64,000 bases of DNA from Pseudoalteromonas xiamenensis (GTDB taxonomy: Bacteria; Pseudomonadota; Gammaproteobacteria; Enterobacterales; Alteromonadaceae). Under the pieces are notes generated by a model. The model worked only from the letters and a program-made list of their open reading frames with translations, had not been told where the DNA came from and did not search any database. Both the position numbers and the translations under genes were made by a program. The DNA is taken from NCBI RefSeq assembly GCF_030994125.1, contig NZ_CP099917.1:248001-312000 (forward strand). Direction: 5' to 3'. Positions 9,409 to 19,079 of this stretch are shown piece by piece; position 1 is the first letter of the stretch; each line of letters opens with the position of its first letter.

Positions 9409-11331
9409 TTACCTAGGTAAAGTAAAAATATAGTGTGTTAATTCATCACAAAGCACAGGTCGGCCAATTAAGTATCCTTGAACCTCATCGCACCCCATGT
9501 TTTCGAGTAATTCAAGTTGCTCTGCCTTTTCAACGCCTTCAGCAACGACCTTAAAATTTAAATCATGCACAAGGTTGATAATATTAGCGACGAGATTCAA
9601 ACTTGTGCTAGATGTATCTATCTGATCTATCAATGACTTATCGAGTTTAATGACATCAATCGGTAATTTAGCAATGTAGCCGAGAGAAGAATAACCTTTG
9701 CCAAAATCGTCAATAGAGATAGTAAACCCAAGACTTTTTAAGCGCTTAAGCAATTGATACGCTTCATCCAAATTTGCGATTAAATAGTTTTCGGTAATTT
9801 CTAACTCGATGAAACGATTATCTAAATCATACCGTCTCACGATGTCGATTAAATTATCAATAAATGATGTGTCTGTTAGTTGGATAGGCGAAATATTGAT
9901 AGCCACTTTTTTAATTTCAATGCCCTCAGTTAGCCAGTTTCTGAGCGTCTGACAGGCTTTTTCAAGAACCCAATACCCAATTTTATTAATTTGACCATCC
10001 TTTTCTGCTAGAGGAATAAAATAGTCAGGTGAATTTGGCCCTGTTTTTTTACTTTCCCAGCGGAGCAAAACTTCACAAGATGAAATTGTATGATCACTCA
10101 AATTCAATTTGGGCTGGAATCTTAAATACAGCTCATCATTTTCAATTGCGCTAAATAAGGCATCTGAGACACGATGTTCTGTTAGTTTTTCAACTAAATA
10201 CTCATCAGAGTATTTCATATAGAACTTTGTCTTAGAATCGGATACGTATTGATTAAAAAGGAGGAGATTATTCAGTAGTTCAGCTAGATTGGAATCAAGT
10301 GATACAGCCACATAGGAAACTGCAAAATCAACTTGTACATTGGTTGAATCGAAATATTCTCTTATTTTTAAAATAATTTCATCTAGATAGGAATGTACTT
10401 CAATTTCATTTTCAACGGTCGACAACCAAAATACGCCTTGGTCATAACTTATTTCAAGCATATGAAATTCTTTGAGCTCTTTAGATAGTTGAACGCCGAC
10501 AATTTTCTTTAAGGTTTCAGAATAAACCTGATTATTACAGATGACATTTTTAACCAATAAATCCCTTATTTTTATACAAATCATAATTGATTTATCGGTG
10601 CGTTTGACGTCTTTGATGAATTTAGTTTTGCTCGATGAAAAGTTTTGCTTAATTGAACCTTTCGCGATTACAGGCGTAAAACTAAGCAAAAACGTTCGCC
10701 CCGTTGTAAATTTCACATCAATGCAAAAGATTGAGCTATTGGTCAGCTTGCTCACCACCAAATTTGTTAATGTTGAAGCACTTAAAATAGTATTAGGTTG
10801 CAAAGTAAGGTCGAAATAATCTCGCAGATTCTGTTTATTGTCGCTCTTTTCGAGGAGTCTATTAAAGAAGTAGTTATAGTCGAGAATATTGCCATCTTCA
10901 TCCACTTCGACAAGTGGGGTATCGCCGTTTTGGATAAATTCTTTCTTAATTTTTAATTTCTTACTATTTTGAAAAGCGAGATTTATTTCGTGAATTAACT
11001 CCGCATTGCTCCAAGGCTTGCTGATAAACCTAGCGACATTGTCTGAATTTAAGAGTTTTTTTAGGTCGTCAAAGTCTGTTTGCCCACTAAGGACAATACA
11101 AACCAAGTCATTTGAATATTTCTTTAGCCGTTCAATAAGTTCAAACCCATTTAGCCCCGGCATTCTAAAGTCGGTAATTAATACTTCAGGGTGGTGCTTT
11201 AATAACAGGCTTTCGGCTTCGAAAGGATCGTTGGTAGAAATGATTTCATAGTGAAAAGAGGAGATTGCTCGCGTTAGTGCCTTTAGTACATTGGTATCAT
11301 CGTCTACTAGCAATATCTTTGACATGCGCAT
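9409..11331 (-). CDS. Response regulator with PAS-like, degenerate GGDEF and EAL domains (c-di-GMP phosphodiesterase)
   Basis: Layout: REC (about 1-122, Asp54 in ITDFRMPGLNG, KPW); a PAS-like stretch (about 140-225); a GGDEF-like domain (about 245-390) where the signature site reads EISYDQGVFW, so cyclase activity is unlikely; and EAL (about 395-637). The EAL domain keeps the catalytic set: EVLLRW, NISPIQL, ELEITE, DDFGKGYSSL, IKLDKS, EGVE and QGYLIGRP. It should hydrolyse c-di-GMP, with activity set by receiver phosphorylation. No partner histidine kinase lies nearby. 86 bases separate it from the antiporter gene. Confidence 0.88.
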   Translation of the reverse strand: MRMSKILLVDDDTNVLKALTRAISSFHYEIISTNDPFEAESLLLKHHPEVLITDFRMPGLNGFELIERLKKYSNDLVCIVLSGQTDFDDLKKLLNSDNVARFISKPWSNAELIHEINLAFQNSKKLKIKKEFIQNGDTPLVEVDEDGNILDYNYFFNRLLEKSDNKQNLRDYFDLTLQPNTILSASTLTNLVVSKLTNSSIFCIDVKFTTGRTFLLSFTPVIAKGSIKQNFSSSKTKFIKDVKRTDKSIMICIKIRDLLVKNVICNNQVYSETLKKIVGVQLSKELKEFHMLEISYDQGVFWLSTVENEIEVHSYLDEIILKIREYFDSTNVQVDFAVSYVAVSLDSNLAELLNNLLLFNQYVSDSKTKFYMKYSDEYLVEKLTEHRVSDALFSAIENDELYLRFQPKLNLSDHTISSCEVLLRWESKKTGPNSPDYFIPLAEKDGQINKIGYWVLEKACQTLRNWLTEGIEIKKVAINISPIQLTDTSFIDNLIDIVRRYDLDNRFIELEITENYLIANLDEAYQLLKRLKSLGFTISIDDFGKGYSSLGYIAKLPIDVIKLDKSLIDQIDTSSTSLNLVANIINLVHDLNFKVVAEGVEKAEQLELLENMGCDEVQGYLIGRPVLCDELTHYIFTLPR

Positions 11332-11417
11332 CTCGTCTATGTTGAAGTTAATTAAACGGTAAACCTCTGAAAGAAAATGATTCTATTCTCTAAAGGCGTA
11401 CCGTTTACTCGCTTTAA

Positions 11418-12737
11418 CTATAGCACTAGCGCTGCAATCCATCCGAAAATTACAAGCGGAATATTGAAATGAATAAAAGTAGGGATAACGGAATCATTAA
11501 TATGATCGTGTTGACCATCTGCGTTTAGTCCTGAAGTGGGACCGAGTGTTGAGTCGGAAGCCGGGCTTCCTGCATCACCAAGTGCACCAGCTGTACCAAC
11601 GAGTGCAACGGTGGCCATCGGAGAGAAACCAATTTGCAGACAAAGTGGAACAAACAATGTTGCGATAATTGGCACCGTGGAAAAAGAACTGCCAATACCC
11701 ATCGTGATAAGTAATCCAACCAGCAGAATTAACGCAGCGGCTAACGGCTTATTTGATCCCACTATATCTGCACATGTTTGGACTAGACTCGCCACTTCAC
11801 CCGTTTCTTTCATGACGGAGGCAAACCCCTGTGCTGAGATCATAATGAAACCGATCATTGCCATCATCGCGACACCTTTAGTGAAGACGTCTGAGCTCTC
11901 CTCCCATTTAACTAAACCAAATAGGCTGAAAACCATAACACCAACAAGACCGCCTAAAATCATCGAATTACTCACATTCTGAGCAATTAGGGAAGCAATA
12001 ATGGCAAGAAGACCAATGATGACCGTCTTACGTTCATTTGTAACCAGAACCGTTTTAGCTTGATTTGCTTCCTTGATTTCGTACAGTCGAGGCTTTCTGT
12101 AGGTGAAAAACACCGCGATTATTAGTCCAACTACCATACCAAGTGCAGGAATAACCATGGCCCAAGGCACTGCATTTTGAGCAATTTCAAGGCCGTTATC
12201 GACAAGGTTTTTATGTAATATAGAGAATAGATAGATACCGCCAAATCCATAAGGCAAAACCATGTAAGATGTAGCTAAACCAAACGTCAAAATACACGCA
12301 ATTGCACGTCTATCAATTTTGAGTTGTGTGAAAATTGAGAGCAGTGGTGGAATAAGTATCGGTATAAACGCAATGTGAACTGGGACAAGGTTTTGAGATG
12401 AAATGGAACAAGCGAGTATAATCGTCATAATGCCCATTGAGAGATGATGGGTGTATTCAGAATCTGCTTTATCTACTTTTGCCAACAATTTATTGGCAAG
12501 TATTCTCGTTAACCCAGACTTTGAGATAGCGACCGCAAAGCCACCTAACATAGCATAGCTTAGGGCTATTTCAGCACCACCGGATAACCCAGAATTAAAT
12601 GCGTTTAGTGTGTCTGACAAAGATAAACCTGACGTTAGCCCTGCAACTAATGCACTGACTGTCATAGCGACAATTACGTTTACTCGGGCTAACGATAGAC
12701 CGAGCATCAAAATGACTCCAATTATTACTGCGTTCAT
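11418..12737 (-). CDS. Na+/H+ antiporter family membrane protein (NhaC/YuiF-like)
   Basis: A 439-residue polytopic membrane protein with about 11-12 hydrophobic segments. The N-terminus ([22 protein letters not shown] and [25 protein letters not shown]) and the [19 protein letters not shown] and [19 protein letters not shown] motifs match the Na+/H+ antiporter family near NhaC. Substrate (Na+ versus an amino acid) is not certain. Its ATG lies inside the end of the upstream transglutaminase ORF, with a 143-base out-of-frame overlap. It is probably the last gene of the MoxR unit. Confidence 0.8.
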   Translation of the reverse strand: MNAVIIGVILMLGLSLARVNVIVAMTVSALVAGLTSGLSLSDTLNAFNSGLSGGAEIALSYAMLGGFAVAISKSGLTRILANKLLAKVDKADSEYTHHLSMGIMTIILACSISSQNLVPVHIAFIPILIPPLLSIFTQLKIDRRAIACILTFGLATSYMVLPYGFGGIYLFSILHKNLVDNGLEIAQNAVPWAMVIPALGMVVGLIIAVFFTYRKPRLYEIKEANQAKTVLVTNERKTVIIGLLAIIASLIAQNVSNSMILGGLVGVMVFSLFGLVKWEESSDVFTKGVAMMAMIGFIMISAQGFASVMKETGEVASLVQTCADIVGSNKPLAAALILLVGLLITMGIGSSFSTVPIIATLFVPLCLQIGFSPMATVALVGTAGALGDAGSPASDSTLGPTSGLNADGQHDHINDSVIPTFIHFNIPLVIFGWIAALVL

Positions 12738-14661
12738 TTTTTCTCTTTTCTTTTATTTTTATATTACTTATAAGACGCTTGGCATCGTCTATTCGGCGAA
12801 CAGGAAAAAGCTTTCCATTGTAACGATATTCCATAAACGCTTTACAAAATGCGTCTAAATCCGATGCGTATTCAGGATACCTTTGTTTCAGTACATTACA
12901 AGCACTGATCGGGCTGTGATCTTCAAGATTTGAGACGTGAAGCAGTGACAGACAAAGTCGTACTGGTATGGGGTTGTGTGAATTTGCCTTTAATCTACCA
13001 ATAGTAAAGTAAACTAGAAAGGCCACAAAAATAGTACCTATCAATATAGCGGCTGTTTTTATATACCAGTTGTTTCCAAGAAGAGTGCTAAAAAAAGACG
13101 ATTGATTCTCTCTATCAAAGGCAACAACCCAACGAGACCACTGGTAGTCGAGGCTATCGAATTGGTCGCGAAGCCAATAGAACGCATCTAGATGGCTTAA
13201 TCCAAGGAATTCGAAACCTCGGCTCGAAACTAATTGAGCGCGTAATTGGCTGTCTTCAAGTAATGAACCCTGCAATCGCTCAGGTGCAATCCAACCAGTT
13301 GGATCTAGCGTTTGCCATTGTGTGCCATCGTAATATTCAACCCAAGCGTGCGCCTCGAACTGCCTAACTGTTGTGTATCGCTGTTCCTGATTTAACTTCC
13401 CACCTAGATACCCTGAAACAATCCGGCTAGGGATCCCTGCTGCTCGGAGTAGAAAGGCGGTGCTCGATGCGTAGTGACCACAAAAGCCTAATTTTGTATT
13501 TACCAAAAAGCTATCTATCGCATTGTCGACATGAATAGATGGAGGTGTAAGGGTGTATTTGAATTCCTGAGATTGAAAAAATTGCTTCAAGGCATCGATA
13601 TAGTCGTTGGTTGACTTTGCGAATTTGGAGAGTTGCTGACTAAGCTCGATAGCTTGTGGATTTTTGTTTACTGGCAAGCGTGTATAAAAGGCAATTTGGC
13701 TTTCGCTAAGGTGATACTTTGGGAAACGATTTGAAATCACATCATATTCGAATTTATTCGTAACATAATTGTCTTTAAAAAGTGTGCCGAACCCGTTTGA
13801 ATGAACAGATGAATGTGAACTCGTACTCCAACTTAAACCATATAACCATTGAGAGGAACTTGTTTCAGCAATAATCGAATAGGCCATTGGATTAGTCGAA
13901 TTATCAACTAGTTGACTTGGTATGGTTAGCCATCTAGATTGTTGCCAAACCCTACCATCGAATCTATCATGAACGATCGCTCGCCAGTAAAGCGGATCTT
14001 TGGGAATTTCCTGACCCCATTTAGCTCTAAAAACAACTTCATCGCTGTTCGACAGTTCACTAATTTTAAAAGGATCTAGTTCGCCACTTAGTCCGGTTTT
14101 TGCCACAGATTGATTCGGCATGCTCCAAAATGAAGGCAGTTTTGGAAATAGGAATAACATAAGAAGCGCAAGTGGCGAAAGCAACAGTAAGCTCCGGGCA
14201 CTCGTTTTTATAGTCGATATAACATTAATATTCGCATTAATACTGAGCGCTAGACTTGCGATTAACAATAACCATTGAAAGACAACGACCACCGTAAACC
14301 ATAGACTTTGGCTAAAAAGAAACGTTAATGTTGTCGAAAAGAATGCAAGCACGATTGTGTGCTGCAGTAACACGGGTGTATTTGCCTGTTTTAGCTTAAG
14401 ACCAGTCGCAGTTAGCAACAACAGTACGAATAAAGTGAGTGTTTTTTCAAATCCTGAACTAAGCACAATAATGACGATGCTTATCAACGCAATCAGATTA
14501 ATAAAAATGCTTGATACTAGTCTATTAGACAAGGTAACCCAACTTAGCAATAGGATAATGAGTAGGGCATTCATGCTACCTAATTCACTCATTAAGAGCG
14601 CAACTTGAATAAATAACACACAAACAACGAGCCGTTTGCTTTTGTTATTCTCAATACTCAC
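12595..14661 (-). CDS. Transglutaminase-like membrane protein, TgpA type (DUF3488 + transglutaminase core)
   Basis: Residues about 1-175 hold several transmembrane segments. The periplasmic transglutaminase core has Cys394 ([10 protein letters not shown]), His438 ([10 protein letters not shown]) and Asp453 (TLDPTGW), the papain-like triad. One more membrane helix (about 533-555) and a short DUF4129-like tail ending near residue 635 follow. GTG start, overlapping the DUF58 gene by 11 bases. The last 47 codons overlap the antiporter gene in another frame and look non-native, as if the original stop was lost. TgpA is the usual partner of MoxR and DUF58; the substrate is unknown. Confidence 0.85.
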   Translation of the reverse strand: MSIENNKSKRLVVCVLFIQVALLMSELGSMNALLIILLLSWVTLSNRLVSSIFINLIALISIVIIVLSSGFEKTLTLFVLLLLTATGLKLKQANTPVLLQHTIVLAFFSTTLTFLFSQSLWFTVVVVFQWLLLIASLALSINANINVISTIKTSARSLLLLSPLALLMLFLFPKLPSFWSMPNQSVAKTGLSGELDPFKISELSNSDEVVFRAKWGQEIPKDPLYWRAIVHDRFDGRVWQQSRWLTIPSQLVDNSTNPMAYSIIAETSSSQWLYGLSWSTSSHSSVHSNGFGTLFKDNYVTNKFEYDVISNRFPKYHLSESQIAFYTRLPVNKNPQAIELSQQLSKFAKSTNDYIDALKQFFQSQEFKYTLTPPSIHVDNAIDSFLVNTKLGFCGHYASSTAFLLRAAGIPSRIVSGYLGGKLNQEQRYTTVRQFEAHAWVEYYDGTQWQTLDPTGWIAPERLQGSLLEDSQLRAQLVSSRGFEFLGLSHLDAFYWLRDQFDSLDYQWSRWVVAFDRENQSSFFSTLLGNNWYIKTAAILIGTIFVAFLVYFTIGRLKANSHNPIPVRLCLSLLHVSNLEDHSPISACNVLKQRYPEYASDLDAFCKAFMEYRYNGKLFPVRRIDDAKRLISNIKIKEKRKNERSNNWSHFDARSIVSPSKRNCRYDSQCISCRANVRFIFVRHTKRI

Positions 14662-15574
14662 TCATCTTCTCCCAAACTTGGTGATAAGTTTTGTTGTCAG
14701 TGCAATGCATAAGTCCTGAATTTGGTAAATTGACTTTAATCGGTAATTTAGATTCGTAATATGGAAAAAGTAGTGTACTTAATTGCGCTAATTTTTCTTC
14801 TTTTGTTCCAAACAAATCTTGATAATTCAAGATTGCTTCAGTGCTATTTGAATCGCTTATTGGAGCAAACTGTTTGATAAACAATTCACCTGATTTAGCG
14901 AAATGTTTCCATGAAATACGACTAGGATTTTCACCAGGTTTCATTGGCTGAGGGCCTTGATAATCTCTATCATCAGAGACCATACGTTCTACTATCTGAT
15001 TCTCAATCCGGCGGTGATTATTTGGGTAAATGTATAAATCGCCAGAAGGTTGCCAATAACACCATGCACGAACGAGTCCGAAGGGGAAACTTGTTTCTAA
15101 CGTAATTCTCGGAAGTTCATAGCGCCCACGTAAATGCCATTGAGTCTCGAGCCACAGCGACGTTTCTTCAAACAACGAAGAAATCATGACTTCTTGATTA
15201 TCATATTTTAATTTAAGTTGATTTATTGTTTTGTTTTTAATGGTAAAGCGAATGAGAAAACGAGGCGAGTTTGGTGAATAACTGGGTTCACATTTTAGAA
15301 TTTCTGCACGCAGAGAGTTGATGTTTTTAAACGTCTGGAAAAAAGTAAGCAATTGAAATAATGAGAAAAAGTAGCTTGAAAATAGCAGTAAATTATTTTG
15401 GTAATTGACACCAAGAATAAACACAAGCGTTGTAAAAAATAAAAATAACCAACCTAAATTTGTTGGCAAGATGTATATATTGTGGTGGCGAAATTCAACA
15501 CGTTCTTTTCGATATCTATTTCCCAGCCAACGGATTAATCTCGATTCTAAACGATTTTTCTTCGCCACGATCAC
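14651..15574 (-). CDS. DUF58 domain-containing membrane protein
   Basis: Two transmembrane helices near the N-terminus (about 35-55 and 58-78) are followed by a cytoplasmic or periplasmic beta region and a DUF58 motif block, YQGPQPMKPGENPSRISWKH (about 225-245). The family is nearly always encoded beside MoxR ATPases and TgpA, as here. Start is GTG 15574, overlapping the MoxR stop in a GTGA arrangement, a strong sign of coupled translation. Molecular function of DUF58 proteins is not established. Confidence 0.87.
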   Translation of the reverse strand: MIVAKKNRLESRLIRWLGNRYRKERVEFRHHNIYILPTNLGWLFLFFTTLVFILGVNYQNNLLLFSSYFFSLFQLLTFFQTFKNINSLRAEILKCEPSYSPNSPRFLIRFTIKNKTINQLKLKYDNQEVMISSLFEETSLWLETQWHLRGRYELPRITLETSFPFGLVRAWCYWQPSGDLYIYPNNHRRIENQIVERMVSDDRDYQGPQPMKPGENPSRISWKHFAKSGELFIKQFAPISDSNSTEAILNYQDLFGTKEEKLAQLSTLLFPYYESKLPIKVNLPNSGLMHCTDNKTYHQVWEKMSEY

Positions 15575-16464
15575 ACGCCAATCGCTACTTGATCCAATAC
15601 GGCCGTTGAGAACTCGGATTTACTCATTCCCAATCTGTGTGCGCATACAAATGGTGCTACAAGCCGAACGTCGTCAGGCGTAACAAATTCACGGTTTTCC
15701 ATAAATGCCCAAGATTTTGCAGCATTAACGAGAGAAATACTGGCTCTTGGTGAGAGTCCTGAACGTAAAGTAGGGTGGTTGCGTGATTTAGAAACGAGTT
15801 TCAAAATATAGTCGACAACGACAGGGGAAACATTGACTTTTTCTATTTGCATTTGAATTTCAACTAATTCACCTGCGTTGGAGATTGCCTTATGAACTTG
15901 TCGTCTTTGTGACGGATTTAAAATAAGTTGTTTTTCAGCATCAAGTGAAGGAAACCCTAAACTTAAACGCATAAAAAATCGGTCTAATTGAGATTCTGGC
16001 AAATCATGTGTACCAAACTGCTCCCTTGGGTTTTGTGTCGCGATAACAAAAAATGGGGTATCCAATGGATAACTTTTTTTATCAACGGTGACCTGATTTT
16101 CTTCCATGGCTTCAAGTAAGGCACTCTGAGTTTTTGGGCTTGCACGGTTTAATTCGTCTGCAAGTAACAGTTGAGTAAAAATAGGACCAGGATGAAAGTC
16201 AAACGTATGGTTGGTCGAATTAAAAACCGAACTACCGGTGATGTCCATCGGCAGCAAGTCGTTTGTAAATTGAATACGTTGATATTGCAAATTAAATGTT
16301 TTAGCTAACGCGTGCGCTAAAGTCGTTTTTCCCATGCCTGGCAAATCTTCAATAAGCAAATGGCCTTTGCTAAGAAGACAGCACAACGCGATTTTTAGCT
16401 CGAACGGTTTGTCTAAAATAACATCACTTAAAACATTAAGGATCGACTCAATTTTATGATTCAT
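15571..16464 (-). CDS. MoxR-family AAA+ ATPase
   Basis: A 297-residue AAA+ protein with Walker A DLPGMGKTTLA (about 40-50), Walker B LLLADELNRASPKTQ (about 99-113), ATQNPREQFGTHDLPESQLDRF with sensor 1 and arginine finger, and the lid domain. MoxR ATPases act as chaperones that mature or activate protein complexes, often with von Willebrand factor A or DUF58 partners. The start ATG overlaps the preceding response regulator by one base, so REC-MoxR-DUF58-TgpA appear to be one transcript. Confidence 0.92.
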   Translation of the reverse strand: MNHKIESILNVLSDVILDKPFELKIALCCLLSKGHLLIEDLPGMGKTTLAHALAKTFNLQYQRIQFTNDLLPMDITGSSVFNSTNHTFDFHPGPIFTQLLLADELNRASPKTQSALLEAMEENQVTVDKKSYPLDTPFFVIATQNPREQFGTHDLPESQLDRFFMRLSLGFPSLDAEKQLILNPSQRRQVHKAISNAGELVEIQMQIEKVNVSPVVVDYILKLVSKSRNHPTLRSGLSPRASISLVNAAKSWAFMENREFVTPDDVRLVAPFVCAHRLGMSKSEFSTAVLDQVAIGV

Positions 16465-16877
16465 TAAATTAGTTCAAGGCGCTTCATAACAGTATCAACT
16501 TTTTTGGCGTTGAATGGTTTTGCAATAAATCCTTTAGCACCAAGCTCCCAAGTGTTTTGAACATTTTCCAAACTATTATGACCTGAGCACATCACGACAT
16601 GGATGTTTGGATAATTATAGTTAATGTATTCAAGTATTGAGGTGCCATCAGTATCCGGCAATTCAATGTCTAAGAAAATTACGTTTGGTTGTTTGTCTGC
16701 AATGAGTGGCTTTGCAGAGTTGAAATCTTCTGATTCGTAGATTTGTTCATAACCAAGATTTGATAAAATATCGCCAAGAAACTCTCTGATTTCTGGAGCA
16801 TCATCAATGATGAGAATTGGCTCGAGCGGTTTTAAAAATTCCATAAGAAAGATACTTCTAAACTGAACTGAAGACAT
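16464..16877 (-). CDS. Single-domain response regulator (CheY-like)
   Basis: One receiver domain fills the protein. IIDDAPE gives the acidic pocket, Asp70 in FLDIELPDTDG is the phosphoacceptor, CSGHNS carries the Ser switch and AKPFNAKKV the Lys. There is no output domain, so it must act by contact with another protein; its tight link to moxR (1-base overlap) makes the MoxR complex an obvious candidate, by inference. Two start codons are possible (16877 or ATG 16844, MEFLKPLEP); neither has a strong ribosome-binding site. Confidence 0.85.
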   Translation of the reverse strand: MSSVQFRSIFLMEFLKPLEPILIIDDAPEIREFLGDILSNLGYEQIYESEDFNSAKPLIADKQPNVIFLDIELPDTDGTSILEYINYNYPNIHVVMCSGHNSLENVQNTWELGAKGFIAKPFNAKKVDTVMKRLELI

Positions 16878-16930
16878 ACTAAGCTAACATCAAAAACACC
16901 TCAACAAAAAACTACGAGAAACAATGCTTA

Positions 16931-16958
16931 ATGTCCGATACCGTCTAGTATTGGACAT
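16931..16958. promoter_or_regulatory. Inverted repeat upstream of the REC-moxR unit
   Basis: ATGTCCGATAC / GTATTGGACAT (16931-16941 with 16948-16958), one G-T pair, 6-base spacer, 54-81 bases upstream of the response-regulator start. Candidate operator; protein unknown. A strong Shine-Dalgarno-like AAAGGAGG follows at 16962. Confidence 0.4.
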
Positions 16959-16959
16959 A

Positions 16960-17192
16960 GTAAAGGAGGTTGCTTGGTTTTGCTAATACCACCTATAATA
17001 TATATTATGTTAAATGTAGTATTTCACGTCACTTTGTCGGGTTTTCTTGTGTAAAAGATTATTTGTTTTGAGATTGTCGCCTTCTGTGAGATTAGATTTT
17101 ACTTTATGATTTATAGCGAGTTAAATTTTGGCCTGAGTGGATGTATTTATGGAAAACACTGTTTATTTTTTTCATCCACTCTTATTTTTTAA
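16960..17192. other. Intergenic stretch, no clear gene
   Basis: Apart from AAAGGAGG at 16962-16969 and a possible 26-codon hydrophobic ORF from TTG 16974 to TAA 17054, I see nothing I can support. The sequence is very AT-rich. Confidence 0.3.
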
Positions 17193-18011
17193 TTATATAG
17201 CAAAATGCGTTTTTACTCTTTCAACAGTATGTGACCACTTTGGTGTTTGTGGTTTGCAGACTGAATTCTGGTTTCCAAACAATCCTGTTTCATTAAATGC
17301 TTGAGCCAACGGCACTGCTTTAATCCATTCAACAGGAATCAGCTACTCTGCATCATCATCGTCTAAATTAGTGAAATTCGAATAGTCGCCATCAGTTTCT
17401 AAATCTAGCAAGGTTTTATTATCGTGCTTTGAAAACTGGTAGTTTTCTGCTCTTGATATTTCACCAGCGACTTTTCCAACAGCTACAAAGCCCGTTTTAG
17501 GAATTTTTACCCATACACGATCACCAATATCTAACATGTTTAATGTATTTGAATACCAACGGCCTCGGCCCGCAGAAACAAATCCATATTTCAGCGCATC
17601 ATTCCAGTGGCGCTCTTTACCATGCCCAAAAGAAACATAAAACTCACCGTTCCACGGCTCTTTTGTTGATTTTGAAATAACGCGCTCTTGGGTTTCTTCA
17701 GGTGCTATCATCCAAGCTCGGCTTAAATACTGATTTGTACCATCCTCAAATACTGTAAAAAACACAGCATTAACAGGTATCTTAGCTTTGTCATTTAAAT
17801 AGTTGATGATCCGTTCTGAACTTGCATCCAATGCAGCAGCTACAATTATCATTTGGTGCGAGCCGTCATAGTTTACATCGTTGAAAGGAACACCGAATTT
17901 TGACTCAAACGCCCTATCCAAACTTTGTTCCGATATTGCGAATTTCGTACTGTAATCATGATAAATATCAACTAATTTACTGTCGTCAATTTCGACCACC
18001 CAAATTGCCAC
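17193..18011 (-). pseudogene. Conserved protein gene interrupted by an in-frame amber codon, N-terminally shortened
   Basis: The ORF 17343-18011 (222 codons) ends at TAG, but the same frame stays open for 49 more codons to TAA at 17193. That tail contains IPVEWIKAVPLAQAF, GLFGNQNSVCKP and TPKWSHTVERVKTHF, which I recall as the conserved C-terminus of a widespread protein family whose complete members begin with a nuclease-like domain. The TAG (17343-17345) sits where such proteins have an aromatic residue, so a Tyr codon may have changed. The N-terminus starts abruptly after an in-frame TAG: GTG 18011 overlaps the GGAGGT sequence, and GTG 17999 is better spaced. Probably a decaying or read-through gene; function not assigned. 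Confidence 0.7.
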
Positions 18012-18506
18012 CTCCTACAATCGGCACCATAATAATGCTGGAGACATTATTCGCAACAACCAACCCAGCCGGTGTATACGTTTTCTATTTTGGCGACGTC
18101 TGAACGTATATAATCAATGCGACTCAGAACCATATTTGCAAACTTAGATTTGTTTGGTTCGACTAACTACTGTACTACAAACAAAGAACGCGCTTATAAA
18201 GTTAGTTAGAAAAGTAATAAAAACTTCGGTTTAACCGTAAGTTATCCGTATTACAGTACAGGAACCAATAGTTTTATCTAATGAAAATCGCAACCAAGAC
18301 AGTAAAGAAGCATTTTACGTGTTTCAATAAACATTATTTTTGGGTCAACCGCATAGTTGTCCCCTACGCTTCTTTATTCGTTCGCAGGAAAACAGCTCGA
18401 GTTTAGATGTGTTCTCATATGAGGGCCCGTGGATTTCACCACGGACCATTAGTGCAAAATCGGTGTTAACATTGAATAATGTGAGGATTACACTCGGAAG
18501 GTTTGG
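18012..18506. other. Gene-free stretch between the interrupted gene and miaE
   Basis: Nearly 500 bases with no ORF I would defend. It contains a hairpin CCGTGG/CCACGG (18427-18444 region) and TTACACT/AGTGTAA (around 18488-18513) just past the miaE stop, which may end the miaE transcript. No tRNA or repeat was recognised. Confidence 0.35.
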
Positions 18507-19079
18507 CTAGTGTAATGCGGCCGTCCAAGGAAGGTTTTTACAAATATCGCCTTCAAACTCTAGAATTTCTTCAAGGCGAGAATAAACACGTTTTTCATCG
18601 TAATATTCACAGGCAAGCTCAACAAACAGGTTTTTGTGTTTCTCTTCAGATTTTGCAATCGCTACGTAAAATTCTTTTTCTTTGCTTTCTTCTAGTGCTT
18701 CAGCAACCAGCGAAAATCGTTCATGGCCTCGTGCTTCTATTACACCAGCAACGAGTAATCTATCCAATAAATAGTCATCTCGACCTTGACGAATTACAGT
18801 TCTAATCAATTTAACATAATCGTCTTTCTTATCTTTTCCTAGAGTGATCCCTCGTTCTCCAAGTAATTTTAAAACTTGCTTAAAATGAATCATTTCTTCG
18901 ATTGCTAAATCGGTCATTGCTCTTACCAATTTTGTTTTATCAGGGTAATGACCAATCATGCCCATTGCCATTCCAGATGCTTTTTTTTCTGCGGCCGCAT
19001 GGTCTTGCAAGAAAGTGTCGAAATCTTCAACTACGTTTTTCGCCCATTCTTTAGGCGTTTTATACTTTAATTCAAACAT
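18507..19079 (-). CDS. miaE: tRNA-(2-methylthio-N6-isopentenyl-A37) hydroxylase MiaE
   Basis: Non-haem diiron monooxygenase that hydroxylates ms2i6A37 of tRNAs reading U-starting codons. A ferritin-like four-helix protein of about 190 residues; the metal ligands are visible in IEEMIHFKQVL, EARGHERFSLV and SEEKHKNLF, spaced as in MiaE. I prefer ATG 19079 (MFELKYKTPKEW); a GTG at 19091 adds four residues. The start lies inside the last codons of the sulfotransferase gene (8-base overlap), so both are co-translated. The tRNA-Ser(UGA) gene in this window is a natural substrate species, by family knowledge. Confidence 0.9.
   Translation of the reverse strand: MFELKYKTPKEWAKNVVEDFDTFLQDHAAAEKKASGMAMGMIGHYPDKTKLVRAMTDLAIEEMIHFKQVLKLLGERGITLGKDKKDDYVKLIRTVIRQGRDDYLLDRLLVAGVIEARGHERFSLVAEALEESKEKEFYVAIAKSEEKHKNLFVELACEYYDEKRVYSRLEEILEFEGDICKNLPWTAALH

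Noticed and set aside
18012..18140. Upstream part of the interrupted gene in another frame
   Set aside because: Reading all minus-strand frames gave only short stretches with early stops and no match to the expected nuclease-like N-terminus.
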